Below, piece after piece: positions 25,531 through 34,302 of a DNA stretch of 64,000 bases (position 1 is its first letter; the number at the start of each line of letters is the position of its first letter). The stretch is from Solibacillus sp. FSL R7-0682 (GTDB lineage Bacteria; Bacillota; Bacilli; Bacillales_A; Planococcaceae). The translations under genes were made by a program, and so were the position numbers. Under the pieces are notes generated by a model. That model saw nothing but the letters and a program-made list of their open reading frames with translations, did no database searches and was not told the DNA's origin. Location: NCBI RefSeq assembly GCF_038005985.1, contig NZ_JBBOUI010000001.1:169501-233500 (forward strand), in the 5' to 3' direction.

Positions 25531-26271
25531 TCATTTAACTTTTTTTGCGCGGATAATTAAAAAGGAGGGAGCACGGAATTGTTTCACTAAGCTCGGTAAT
25601 TTTTGTACGGCATCTTTACTTGGTAGCGGCTCTATTATTTTCTCGATTTGTAGCCCGTTTTCGATTAAAGTATTTATAATTGTTGAAAGGGTTCGGTGAT
25701 ACATCACGACATCCTCGACAAGCCAATTTTGTGTGCGGGCACCTTCAACTTGATACTGATCAACTGCATAATGTAGTAGCTGACCTTCTTCATCTTCAAC
25801 CCAATCTGCATTGCCTTTATTGGCCGTCATAATTGGATGCTCAATCGAAAATAATAAATCTCCTTCCATTCGTAAAGCTCGGCTAATTTTTTGAATAACC
25901 GTGCCAAAATCAGCCATGTAGTGAAAAGCTAGTGAGCTGCTAATGAAATCCATACTTTCAGCAAGGGATATAGCATCTTCAAAAGCAATTTGCTGGAAGT
26001 TTAACCGGATATCATTGTATTTCTCATTGGCAAGTGCAATCATGTTTTGTGAAATATCAATTCCGTAAACATTTTTTGCACCTTTCGTTAAGCAAAACGC
26101 TGCAAAATCTCCAGAGCCACAGCCAATATCGAGGACAGACTTCCCATGCAAATCAGGCAAATTCGCGCGGAAGCCTGGCTGCTCGAGTAAGTTGTTATAA
26201 TTGTAATTACGGGCGCGGATTGCTTCGTATTTCTTGAAAAATTCGTCATTATCATAAATATTTTGCCTCAT
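25531..26271 (-). CDS. class I SAM-dependent methyltransferase
   Basis: 246 residues from the ATG at 26271, which follows TTGGAGG; an upstream in-frame ATG overlaps that site. Motif I SVLDIGCGSGDFAAFC, strand 2 VYGIDIS, motif IV FISSSLAFHYMAD. DLLFSIEHPIMTA and the C-terminal EPLPSK resemble UbiE/Methyltransf_11-type enzymes of unknown substrate. Monocistronic, ending at the 25472 hairpin. Confidence 0.85.
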   Translation of the reverse strand: MRQNIYDNDEFFKKYEAIRARNYNYNNLLEQPGFRANLPDLHGKSVLDIGCGSGDFAAFCLTKGAKNVYGIDISQNMIALANEKYNDIRLNFQQIAFEDAISLAESMDFISSSLAFHYMADFGTVIQKISRALRMEGDLLFSIEHPIMTANKGNADWVEDEEGQLLHYAVDQYQVEGARTQNWLVEDVVMYHRTLSTIINTLIENGLQIEKIIEPLPSKDAVQKLPSLVKQFRAPSFLIIRAKKVK

Positions 26272-26439
26272 AAAAACCTCCAATGGATCTTAACGTTAAG
26301 AAAAGATTTGCGCAAGTCTATTGTCGCATGAGTAAAAAATAAAGAATAGACTTATAATTCAGTTTTTGGTAGCATGTAGATAGAGGCATGTCTTCTTTAG
26401 AAAAAATGGGGAATTTCCGTAAAAGGGAATACCAGCTAT

Positions 26440-27714
26440 TTAATATTGAAACGCAAATTGCTCTTCCGAACCACTTTCCATATTCTTCACTTTGTACATA
26501 TTTGAATTTACTTCATCCTCACCAAGTACGATTGTCTTTAGTATTCCTTTACGATTTGCCTTATCCAATGCTTTTCGCACCTTTTTCCTGCTTAGCTCTA
26601 CTTCAACCCGATAGCCATCCATGCGCAATTTTGTTGCTAAAGAGAGGGCCTGTTTTTCTGTTCCGATAGGGATGATATAAATATCGATGTCGGGTTCCTT
26701 CATATTTGTTTTTCCTGAAAGCTCAAAAGCCGTATATATAACATCCAGACCAAAGGATATGCCAACGGTCGCATAAGAAGTATCTGTTCCTAGTAATCCC
26801 CCAATGGCATTATCATACCGACCACCACTCCCGATACTTGAAGTAATTTGACCGTCTGCTAAGAAGATTTCGTAAATTGTCCCTGTGTATATTTCTAAAC
26901 CACGTGCTAAAAACGGATTGAAAATGCATGTTTCATCAATGCGAAGGGCAATTAAGTAATCCGTTAGCTCTTTCAATTCTCGTAATCCTTGTTTAATGTA
27001 TTCGTTTTGAGCTGTATAGGATTCAAAATAATGAATCGTAGGCTCGGCATCTAAAAATTGTGTGATGTACCGCAATGTTTTAGGTGTAAGGTCGTGTTGT
27101 TGTAATTCCTTTATTAAAGTGGTGCGAGCGACTTTTTCCATTTTGTCTAATATTAAAATGACTCGATTCATGTTTTCCTGTGGTACTTCAAAAAGCTGGA
27201 GCATGCCATAAAGTAATTTACGGTTGTTGTACTGAATAGTAATTGTCACGTCTAACTTATTAAAAGCATCTACTGCCATCATCAGCAGCTCGGCTTCAGC
27301 TGCCTGAGATTCGACACCAACGATATCTACATCGCATTGCGTGAATTCACGGAAACGACCTGCCTTGATTGGTCCGTCACGGAAAACTTTTCCAATCTCA
27401 TAGCGCTTAAATGGCATCGGAAGGCTAGGATTCATGGCAACGACTTTAGCAAAGGGAATTGTTAAATCATAACGTAGTGCTAATTCGCGCTCACCACGGT
27501 CTTTTAATGTATACATTTCTTGTAAAATTTCTGCTCCGCCCGCATATTTAGATGCCATGAGCTCGGTATAGTTAATAATAGGCGTTTCTAGTGGTTTGCA
27601 GCCAAAAGCGATAAATGTATCTTCTAAAGTGCGTCGGACTTTACGGCGTACAACCTCTTGCTCAGGTAAGAAATCCTGTGTGCCCCTTACATTTTGATAA
27701 TCCATCTTTTTCAT
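26440..27714 (-). CDS. hisS: histidyl-tRNA synthetase
   Basis: 424-residue class II aminoacyl-tRNA synthetase. Motif 1 region ends in MPFKRYEIG; motif 2 is KVFRDGPIKAGRFREFTQCD; the histidine-binding loop is LARGLEIYTGTIYEI (HisRS usually has LxRGLxYYTG), motif 3 is VGISFGLDVI; the C-terminal anticodon-binding domain is present. The catalytic Arg-containing elements are retained, so it looks like a true HisRS rather than HisZ, although it lacks linkage to aspS and may be a second copy. ATG with AAAGGAGG. It is preceded by a His-codon leader peptide and terminator. Confidence 0.9.
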   Translation of the reverse strand: MKKMDYQNVRGTQDFLPEQEVVRRKVRRTLEDTFIAFGCKPLETPIINYTELMASKYAGGAEILQEMYTLKDRGERELALRYDLTIPFAKVVAMNPSLPMPFKRYEIGKVFRDGPIKAGRFREFTQCDVDIVGVESQAAEAELLMMAVDAFNKLDVTITIQYNNRKLLYGMLQLFEVPQENMNRVILILDKMEKVARTTLIKELQQHDLTPKTLRYITQFLDAEPTIHYFESYTAQNEYIKQGLRELKELTDYLIALRIDETCIFNPFLARGLEIYTGTIYEIFLADGQITSSIGSGGRYDNAIGGLLGTDTSYATVGISFGLDVIYTAFELSGKTNMKEPDIDIYIIPIGTEKQALSLATKLRMDGYRVEVELSRKKVRKALDKANRKGILKTIVLGEDEVNSNMYKVKNMESGSEEQFAFQY

Positions 27715-27742
27715 TGATAGTAGTCCTCCTTTTTTGGCAAAT

Positions 27743-27789
27743 AAAAAAACCGTATAACGATAAAGCTCCTAATCGGCTTTATTTATACG
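27743..27789 (-). terminator. attenuator terminator before hisS
   Basis: On the minus strand CGTATAAATAAAGC pairs with GCTTTATCGTTATACG (2-base bulge), followed by a run of seven T. It lies between the His-leader peptide and hisS, so read-through decides hisS expression. Confidence 0.85.
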
Positions 27790-27799
27790 ATTCAACGAA

Positions 27800-27853
27800 A
27801 AATAGTCTTCCTATGCGATATTAAATAAATTAATAAAGATAGCAAGACTATTT
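27800..27853 (-). promoter_or_regulatory. leader hairpin overlapping the His-leader stop codon
   Basis: AAATAGTCTT and AAGACTATTT (10 bp; minus-strand order 27853-27844 and 27809-27800), extended by CTAT/ATAG after one mismatch. The 5' arm contains the leader stop codon. Its loop contains TTTATTTA (27829-27822), complementary to TAAATAAA in the 5' arm of the terminator (27785-27778), so alternative folds exist. Confidence 0.65.
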
Positions 27854-27901
27854 CATATGATGATGCGTTGTTGTGAAGAGACGTATGCAAACTATTGGCA
27901 T
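27848..27901 (-). CDS. histidine leader peptide of hisS
   Basis: 17-residue peptide MPIVCIRLFTTTHHHMK encoded with a full AAAGGAGG ribosome site seven bases before its ATG. Three consecutive CAT histidine codons (27865-27857) precede the stop, and the stop codon lies in the leader hairpin. This is the arrangement of amino-acid attenuators such as enterobacterial hisL: a ribosome starved of His-tRNA would pause just before the hairpin. No T-box element was recognised in this leader. Confidence 0.75.
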   Translation of the reverse strand: MPIVCIRLFTTTHHHMK

Positions 27902-27993
27902 TCAAATTCCTCCTTTATTTCCAATTACTTTACAGGTTTTTTTGGAAATAAGCAATTTTATTTTTACTAAATTTAACATTTGTAAATAAAATT

Positions 27994-29066
27994 TTGAGAG
28001 TGTGCACATTTAATACATACTTCAGAGGAATAAATATAAATGCTCCCATCGGGAATATGGGGCAAACAATGGTTGAAATGATGCAACAAAATGTAACTGC
28101 AAAAGACGATGAAGAGCCGGTTGTTAAATGGGTAGAAATAGGCTCTGTAGAGGATATGAAAAAAGGATTAGATGAACAGGAATATTATGCGGCTTTCGTT
28201 ATTCCAAAAGATTTTAGTGCTAAGCAGGTATCTTTAAGAACAATTGCGCCGACAAATCCGAATGTTGAAATTTATATAAACCAAGGGATGAATACAGCGG
28301 CTGCAACAGTGGCCAATCAACTATTAAATGGTATTGTAGATAATTTAAATATGAATGTGCGGTCAGAAATTTTAGAAGGCTTCTCTGCTCAAGGGTTGAC
28401 GTTAACGGCTAAACAGGCGGCAACAGTTGCAGTTCCAATTGAAAAAGTAGTAACAACTGTCAATAAAATAGGTGAAAATAGTGCAAATGGTAACTCACCA
28501 ATGTCTCTATTTCAACCGTTATGGATTGGAAGTTTAGCAACTGCAGCTCTTTTATTCTTTGCTGCAAGTAAAACGGCCGTCAATACTCGTAAGGAAGGCT
28601 TTATTTTGAAATTAGTTCAAATAGGTATTAGCTTAGTGACAGCCATCATTATTGGTTTTGGTTTAACATGGCTTGCAAGTTCAATGGTCGGCTTTACCAT
28701 TCCAGATTTTATGGACACAGCACTTTTTTTAACGATTACATCTTTTAGTTTTATTATGATGATTTTAGCAGTTCTTTCTTTACTGGGATTAAAGGAATCC
28801 CGATCTTCGTATTATTACTATTTTTCGGGGCCCCGCTACTCGCAATGGCACCAGAAATGATGTCAGTATTTTATCGTGATTGGATATACTCCTGGTTACC
28901 AATGCGCTTCATGGTGGAGGGTTTACGTGAGCTGTTCTTCTTTGGTCAAAGCCTATCATGGAGTATGTCAATCGCAGTACTTGTGTGGATTGCAGTAGTC
29001 GGCTTACTAGTCATTTTATTATCAGCTTTATTACCGAATAAAGTGAAAGAACAAGAAGAGGCTTAA
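27994..29066 (+). pseudogene. decayed YhgE/Pip-like (ABC-2 type) membrane protein
   Basis: A first frame (to 28860) and a second (from about 28788 to 29066) together give the last ~350 residues of a large membrane protein: an extracellular part (MNTAAATVANQLLNG, NANGNSPMSLFQPLW-like segment) then about five membrane segments. The frame breaks near 28787: restoring one base in the CTGGGATTAAA stretch joins SLLG to GIPIFVLLLFFGAPLLAMAP. The N-terminal third, with the first membrane segment, is missing, and no ribosome site precedes the frame. The closest remembered family is YhgE/Pip or DUF3533. Confidence 0.75.
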
Positions 29067-29073
29067 AATAAAA

Positions 29074-29109
29074 AGGCGATTAGAAGGAATGCGCTTCCTC
29101 TAGTCGCCT
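29074..29109. terminator. hairpin terminator between convergent units
   Basis: AGGCGATTAGAAGGAA pairs with TTCCTCTAGTCGCCT (two mismatches). The T run is on the minus-strand side, serving the amidohydrolase at 29168. Confidence 0.75.
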
Positions 29110-29167
29110 GTCATGTAATTGTGCTTATTTACAATTAGGGTGGATAGACACACTAACTCTTTTGTTC

Positions 29168-30355
29168 TTATTCTTGGATGATACCGTGTAATTTTAGTGC
29201 TTGTAAAAAGACCTCTCCAATATGCACCATCGATTTTTCATCGACATCAAATTTTGGATGGTGATGCGGATACGTCGCATTAATTTCTGAATTACCTCCG
29301 CCGACGAAGAAGAAGGTACCGGGTCTTTCTTGTAGGTAATAAGTGAAATCCTCTGCACCCATGCGTGGAGGAACATCCATTGTAACTAGGTGTGATAAGT
29401 TTTGCGCAACGGCATCACGTAATATCTTCGTTTCAGAAGGATGATTATATACAGCATCGTAGCCGCGTGTATAAGTAAAATCAAGCTTTGCATCGTATTG
29501 AATTTCGATTGCCTTGCATAGATTTATGAGCTTTTGTTCAATTAAATTACGCACGTCTGGATTAAAGGTACGAACTGTTCCAGTTAAAAATGCCGTATCT
29601 GGGATGACATTGTTTGCTGTGCCGCTCTCAATTTTACCCACTGTAATAACAGCAGATTGAAGAGGGTCTGTATTTCGACTAACGATTGGTTGTACGCCAA
29701 ATACAAACTGTGCTGCGGCCACAATCGGATCAACAGTTTCATGTGGGGAAGCCCCATGTCCTCCACGGCCTTGAATCGTAACTTTAAAGAAGTCTGCAGC
29801 TGCCATCGAATAGCCTTCACAAAATAATGCTGTACCGAGTGGGCTTATTGATGAAACGTGTGCACCATAAACGTAATCGACACCGTCGAGGCAACCGTCT
29901 TTCACCATGGAAATGGCACCGCCTGGAGCGGATTCTTCCGCAAATTGGTGAATAAATACAATATTACCGTGTAATGAATCACGGAAGGATGAAAGTGTTT
30001 TTGCCAAACCAAGAAGTGCTGCAGTATGGATGTCATGTCCGCATGCATGACTTACACCATCTATTTTAGACTTGTATGGAACATCCTTTTCATCTTGAAT
30101 TGGCAAAGCATCAAAATCTGCACGTAAGGCAATTGTTGGCCCATCAAAAGCGCCTTTTAAATAACCAACAACTCCATTTCCTCCGACTTTTTCCTTTACT
30201 TCGATGCCATAAGAAGTAAGCTTTTCCGCAATGAGCTTGGGTGTATTGACTTCTTGGAAGGATAGCTCTGGATACATATGTAAATGTCTCCGTAACTCCA
30301 CCATAACCGTGTAATTTGCCTGTAAATCCACATGTAAACTTTCTTTTAAAGTCAT
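29168..30355 (-). CDS. M20-family amidohydrolase (N-acyl-amino-acid hydrolase type)
   Basis: 395 residues of the M20D metallopeptidase family. Metal-binding segments: ALRADFDALPIQDE, SHACGHDIHTAALLG and FAEESAPGGAISMV; the lid domain has GRGGHGASPHETVDP. Such enzymes remove acyl groups from amino acids (hippurate, N-acetyl amino acids, indole-acetyl amino acids). ATG with AAGGAGTG. Monocistronic. Related to the M20 protein at 33082 but clearly a different subgroup. Confidence 0.88.
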   Translation of the reverse strand: MTLKESLHVDLQANYTVMVELRRHLHMYPELSFQEVNTPKLIAEKLTSYGIEVKEKVGGNGVVGYLKGAFDGPTIALRADFDALPIQDEKDVPYKSKIDGVSHACGHDIHTAALLGLAKTLSSFRDSLHGNIVFIHQFAEESAPGGAISMVKDGCLDGVDYVYGAHVSSISPLGTALFCEGYSMAAADFFKVTIQGRGGHGASPHETVDPIVAAAQFVFGVQPIVSRNTDPLQSAVITVGKIESGTANNVIPDTAFLTGTVRTFNPDVRNLIEQKLINLCKAIEIQYDAKLDFTYTRGYDAVYNHPSETKILRDAVAQNLSHLVTMDVPPRMGAEDFTYYLQERPGTFFFVGGGNSEINATYPHHHPKFDVDEKSMVHIGEVFLQALKLHGIIQE

Positions 30356-30540
30356 TCAATCCACTCCTTGTGTTAAATAATGAATTTAGAAAATGCTATT
30401 AATTTATATGAGTAGTTATTCCTAAGAAGTACGATATTCCTTTTAAAATACAAATAAGTATAAAAATTCTGTATATTTAGATAATTAACGGTAATTATAA
30501 CTCAATATTTCGTTTTACGGAATACTTTTCAATAAAATAA

Positions 30541-30581
30541 AAAATACGCATAAGTGAAATGATTTCACTCATGCATATTTC
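30541..30581. terminator. terminator
   Basis: AAATACGCATAAGTGAAA pairs with TTTCACTCATGCATATTT (mismatches at two places) around TGA. Directly downstream of the minus-strand oxidoreductase. Confidence 0.78.
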
Positions 30582-31796
30582 TTATTCCTTTATTCCATGC
30601 TTTCGGTCGAGTGTCACAATTCGTGCAGCATCATTCGGTCGATTCATAATTAAATCGGCTAAGATTTTTGAGCCGAGCATACTATAAACCGTGCCATTTC
30701 CCCCATATCCAAGTAAATAAAAGTGATTCGGTTTACTCGGATGTTCACCGATAAACGGTAAATGATCGACGGATTCACCGAATGATGCACAATATTTATA
30801 AGGTGCTTCAAAAGATTCACCGGGCAAAAGTTCATGTAACCGATTCAGTAATAGTTGCCCCATATGGTCAATTTTACTTTCGCTATTAGAAGGGGTTGCA
30901 TTCCCTTCATCTAATCCACCGATAATAATTCTATTATCAATTGTTTTTCTCATATAAATGTAAGGACGGGCAGTTTCCCAAATGAGGGCATTTTCAAACC
31001 AATCCATTTCTCTAGTTTGTGGCTCTGTTACGATGGCATAAGAACGATTAACATCAGTCCCCTTCATCCTTCCATAAGGCAGTCTTTCATAGCCCGTTGT
31101 GTAAATCATCCTTTTTGCTGTAAAAACTCCCTCAATTGTGTGTACGACTACATGGGTTTCTTCGTCTTCAATAATATTGACAATCGTTTGTTCAAAAACA
31201 TCTAGACCGCGTGTTTTTAATTGCTCTGTTAAGCTAACCACAAATTTATAAGGATTAATTTCTGCATCATTTTCTGTAAAAAGTACGGCTTCGGTTTCGA
31301 ATGGTAGTCTTTTTTTTGTGACGATGCCATTCCAATATTCTGCAGGGAAACCATGTTTAATCAATGTTTTACACTCTTTTTCTAATTTTTTTACATCCAT
31401 CTTCTTACTTGCAAAACAAATGCTAGGTCTTCGAATAAAATCTGCGTGACTTGGTAATGTTAAAGCAATTTCTTCTATAGAATCTACGGCTTCATAGCAA
31501 AATTTATAAAATGTAACTGCATCTTGCTCACCAATTAAGTCGGCTAATTCATGTAGCTGAATATCGTTGGAATATTGTAATAGACCTGTATTAGCTAATG
31601 TGCTCCCTGAACCGATTTCATTTCTTTCAATCAATGCGACTTGAAGTCCTTCATCTAGTAATGCTTTTGCAGTAAGAACTCCACTCATGCCACCTCCGAC
31701 TATAAGCGCATCATAGTGGGGTTTAATAGGAGGGTTTATATGAGTTGGTTTAGAAAAAGTAGTTGGCCAAAATAATGTTCCACTGTGTAAGTTCAT
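30582..31796 (-). CDS. FAD-dependent oxidoreductase (DAO family)
   Basis: 404 residues starting at the ATG at 31796, preceded by GAGGAGG. FAD-binding ADP motif DALIVGGGMSGVLTAKALLD followed by an acidic strand end VALIERNEIGSGSTLANTG; C-terminal FYLLGYGGNGTVYSML completes the flavin site. Family members oxidise amines or amino acids such as glycine, sarcosine or gamma-glutamyl polyamines (PuuB-like). No Rieske domain. Substrate unknown; monocistronic. Confidence 0.85.
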   Translation of the reverse strand: MNLHSGTLFWPTTFSKPTHINPPIKPHYDALIVGGGMSGVLTAKALLDEGLQVALIERNEIGSGSTLANTGLLQYSNDIQLHELADLIGEQDAVTFYKFCYEAVDSIEEIALTLPSHADFIRRPSICFASKKMDVKKLEKECKTLIKHGFPAEYWNGIVTKKRLPFETEAVLFTENDAEINPYKFVVSLTEQLKTRGLDVFEQTIVNIIEDEETHVVVHTIEGVFTAKRMIYTTGYERLPYGRMKGTDVNRSYAIVTEPQTREMDWFENALIWETARPYIYMRKTIDNRIIIGGLDEGNATPSNSESKIDHMGQLLLNRLHELLPGESFEAPYKYCASFGESVDHLPFIGEHPSKPNHFYLLGYGGNGTVYSMLGSKILADLIMNRPNDAARIVTLDRKHGIKE

Positions 31797-31942
31797 TTTT
31801 ATCCTCCTCAAAACTTTTCTATGTTTTTCCCCGAATTTTTGGAGATATAATCACTTGTTAATTATTTTATTTTTGATAAAAATTCTTAATAAAATGTAAA
31901 AAAGGGTAATAAAAAGAAATAACAGAAATGGGAGGAATGATT

Positions 31943-32599
31943 TTGGATCCAATCCTTTTTGGTGTATTTACATTGCTATATATATTCGTGTTAATTTGGG
32001 GGGTAAAGAGACATAAAAAAACCGCTTCGGCCATTTTATTTTTAGTGGTCATTGCATTAATTTATGATAATGGGGTTTTAGCTGTTGGTCATTTAATTGG
32101 GGGAGGGGAGCTATTGGAGCTACTGAACTACGGGCGATATTGGCTTCATGCTTTATTTACACCAACCCTTATCTTGTTTTCTTACTTTATTTTGAGGGAA
32201 GCAGGTATTCATCTGGCACAAAAAAACTGGATGCTCTATTTGTATAGTAGCTTGACCATCGTCGCAATAATTGCTGAGTATTTTGTAGAATTACATGGAC
32301 TTCGGTTAGCAATTCAAGATGCATATGGTGTACTGAGCTATGTATCGACACAAGAAGCTTCTGGTCCACCGCCGATGATCGTAATTGTACTTGTAGCATT
32401 GCTGTTTGCATCTATAGCGTTATGGTGGAAGGTAGAATGGTGGTGGATGCTAGTTGGTACGGTCGTAATGAGTTTAGGGAGTGCTATACCAATAGATGTT
32501 GGAAGTAACGCTATTACAAACGCATTTGAACTGTTTTTAATTATAATGCTCATGTTAACAGCTATTCATTTTTCGAATAAATCCTACTTATATAATTAA
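31943..32599 (+). CDS. hypothetical multi-span membrane protein, TTG start
   Basis: 218 residues, about seven hydrophobic segments. I prefer the TTG at 31943, seven bases after GGAGG (31931-31935); the ATG at 31937 is only one base from it. Notable segments: VLAVGHLIGGGELLELLNYGR and EWWWMLVGTVVMSLG. No transport or enzyme signature. Unknown family. Confidence 0.65.
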   Translation: MDPILFGVFTLLYIFVLIWGVKRHKKTASAILFLVVIALIYDNGVLAVGHLIGGGELLELLNYGRYWLHALFTPTLILFSYFILREAGIHLAQKNWMLYLYSSLTIVAIIAEYFVELHGLRLAIQDAYGVLSYVSTQEASGPPPMIVIVLVALLFASIALWWKVEWWWMLVGTVVMSLGSAIPIDVGSNAITNAFELFLIIMLMLTAIHFSNKSYLYN

Positions 32600-32685
32600 C
32601 ACTCATTTATAACGGTAGAAATTAGAATTTTAGCGGTAAAGTTCGTATAATTTAAGTAATGACGTTTTGAAATGGAGTTTAACAA

Positions 32686-33042
32686 ATGAAGACATATAGT
32701 TTTAAATTATTTGGTGGATATAAAGTAGAGGTCGATAAAAATGAAGTGGCGATTGATTATAATGGTGAGAAATGGTGGATTATTACTAGAGCTAAACCGC
32801 GTAAGAAGACGATTGCCTTTGACGAGTTGATTCGCATTGATTATAAAGAATCAGGCATTACTTTTGGCTATGTACGATTTATTACGAAAGAAAATGAGGA
32901 GTATCTTAGTAGCTCTTATGTAGCCCAGCACGATGAAAATGCGTTTATGGTAGAAAAGGATGAGCTTGCGAAATTGAATGAAGTGTTAGAACTACTGAAA
33001 AAATATAATAAAAATATCGAAATAAAATTATTAAAAGCTTAG
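32686..33042 (+). CDS. DUF4429-like small protein
   Basis: 118 residues with a beta-rich, PH-like layout (IAFDELIRIDYKESGITFGYVRF) and a C-terminal charged helix (DELAKLNEVLELLKKYNKN). The pattern is like DUF4429/short PH domains found in Bacillales proteins, but I am not certain. ATG with TGGAG. Ends in a strong bidirectional terminator. Confidence 0.6.
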   Translation: MKTYSFKLFGGYKVEVDKNEVAIDYNGEKWWIITRAKPRKKTIAFDELIRIDYKESGITFGYVRFITKENEEYLSSSYVAQHDENAFMVEKDELAKLNEVLELLKKYNKNIEIKLLKA

Positions 33043-33061
33043 CGCAGTGCTAAGCTTTTAA
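33031..33061. terminator. bidirectional terminator
   Basis: Perfect 13-bp stem (33031-33043 with 33049-33061), 5-base loop, A/T-rich on both sides; overlaps the 3' end of the upstream gene and ends the met operon on the other strand. Confidence 0.9.
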
Positions 33062-33081
33062 TAATTTAAAAAATTGTTTAA

Positions 33082-34287
33082 TTATAGAAGTGCTTTCGCC
33101 TTTAATGCTTGTTGGTGAGTTGCTTTTGCTTCTTTTACAAGCTTAGGAGATTGTAAAAACGCAAAGCCTGTTTCCGCAAGAGCGATAGCACCTGTAATCA
33201 GTGCTTCATAACCTTTATCAGAGTTGGCAGCATCACGGAACTCATTTGTATGAGCGACTAAATCATCTGTGCCAATTTTAATATAGCCATGTGAGGTCGG
33301 CACTTCATAGCTTATATTTCCAGCGTCTGTTGAGCCAGGAGAACGGTGACCACGTGGGTGTACGTCTTCTCCAAGCGTAGATAATTTTTCAGCTAATATG
33401 CGGTCTATTACTTCGTTCACAACAAGGTCCTTAACTTCATTTTGGAAGCGTTCCACTTTTACTGTTGCACCAGTAGCAAGTGCTGCACCTTCTGCAATTT
33501 GACGGATTTTATTTGATACTTCCTCTGTTTTTGACCAAGAAGTAGCACGAATATAAAAGCGTGCGGATGCATAGTCAGGGACGATATTTGGTGCATCCCC
33601 ACCATGTGTAATAATACCATGAATACGAACATCCGACGGCACGTGTTGACGCAAAGCATTAATGCTGTTGAATAATTGAATCACTGCATCTAATGCGTTA
33701 ATTCCTTTGTCTGGAGAAGCAGAAGCGTGTGCTGCTTTTCCGTAAAAGTGAAAATCTAGGGGATCTACTGCAAGAGATTCATTTGTCACGCCTGTTTTGC
33801 CAGAAGGGTGGAGCATCATCGCAATATCAACATTTTTAAGGAAACCATGACGAACGAAACTACCTTTTGCACTACCATTAGGGCCACCTTCTTCAGCTGG
33901 TGTACCTAGCACAATTACTTTACCACCTACCGTATCAATTGTCTCTGCAAGGGCAATAGCTGCCGCAATACTTGTGACACCAATAATATTATGACCACAT
34001 GCATGACCAAGACCGGGTAAAGCGTCGTATTCTGCTAAATAGGCAATGGTTGGGCCGGGTTTACCGCTATCTTTATGTGCATAGAAGGAAGTTTCATGGC
34101 CCGCTACAGCTGTATCTACTATAAAGTTTGCCTCGCGTAAAACTTTTACTAGCTGCTCGCTAGCGAAAACTTCTTGATTTCCGATTTCAGGATTTGCGTG
34201 TATTGCTTTACTTACGGTGATGTAAGCCTCTTTATTTTGATAGACGGATTGTGCAATAACTGATTTGCTTTCAACTGTAACTGACAT
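33082..34287 (-). CDS. M20-family amidohydrolase in the met operon
   Basis: 401 residues. Metal sites YLAEYDALPGLGHACGHNII and TPAEEGGPNGSAKG, substrate lid GKAAHASASPDKG, and C-terminal HRSPGSTDAGNISY; AbgA/AbgB or peptidase M20D type. It starts 15 bases after metQ on the same transcript and therefore should be controlled by the SAM-I riboswitch. This suggests it releases methionine, or a related sulfur amino acid, from an N-acyl or dipeptide form imported by MetNIQ. That role is inference. Confidence 0.86.
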   Translation of the reverse strand: MSVTVESKSVIAQSVYQNKEAYITVSKAIHANPEIGNQEVFASEQLVKVLREANFIVDTAVAGHETSFYAHKDSGKPGPTIAYLAEYDALPGLGHACGHNIIGVTSIAAAIALAETIDTVGGKVIVLGTPAEEGGPNGSAKGSFVRHGFLKNVDIAMMLHPSGKTGVTNESLAVDPLDFHFYGKAAHASASPDKGINALDAVIQLFNSINALRQHVPSDVRIHGIITHGGDAPNIVPDYASARFYIRATSWSKTEEVSNKIRQIAEGAALATGATVKVERFQNEVKDLVVNEVIDRILAEKLSTLGEDVHPRGHRSPGSTDAGNISYEVPTSHGYIKIGTDDLVAHTNEFRDAANSDKGYEALITGAIALAETGFAFLQSPKLVKEAKATHQQALKAKALL

Positions 34288-34302
34288 GATAATTCCCCCT
34301 CG

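Noticed and set aside
27720-27960. T-box control of hisS
   Set aside because: No AGGGTGGNACCGCG-like T-box sequence or specifier-loop architecture was found; the leader peptide explains the region better.
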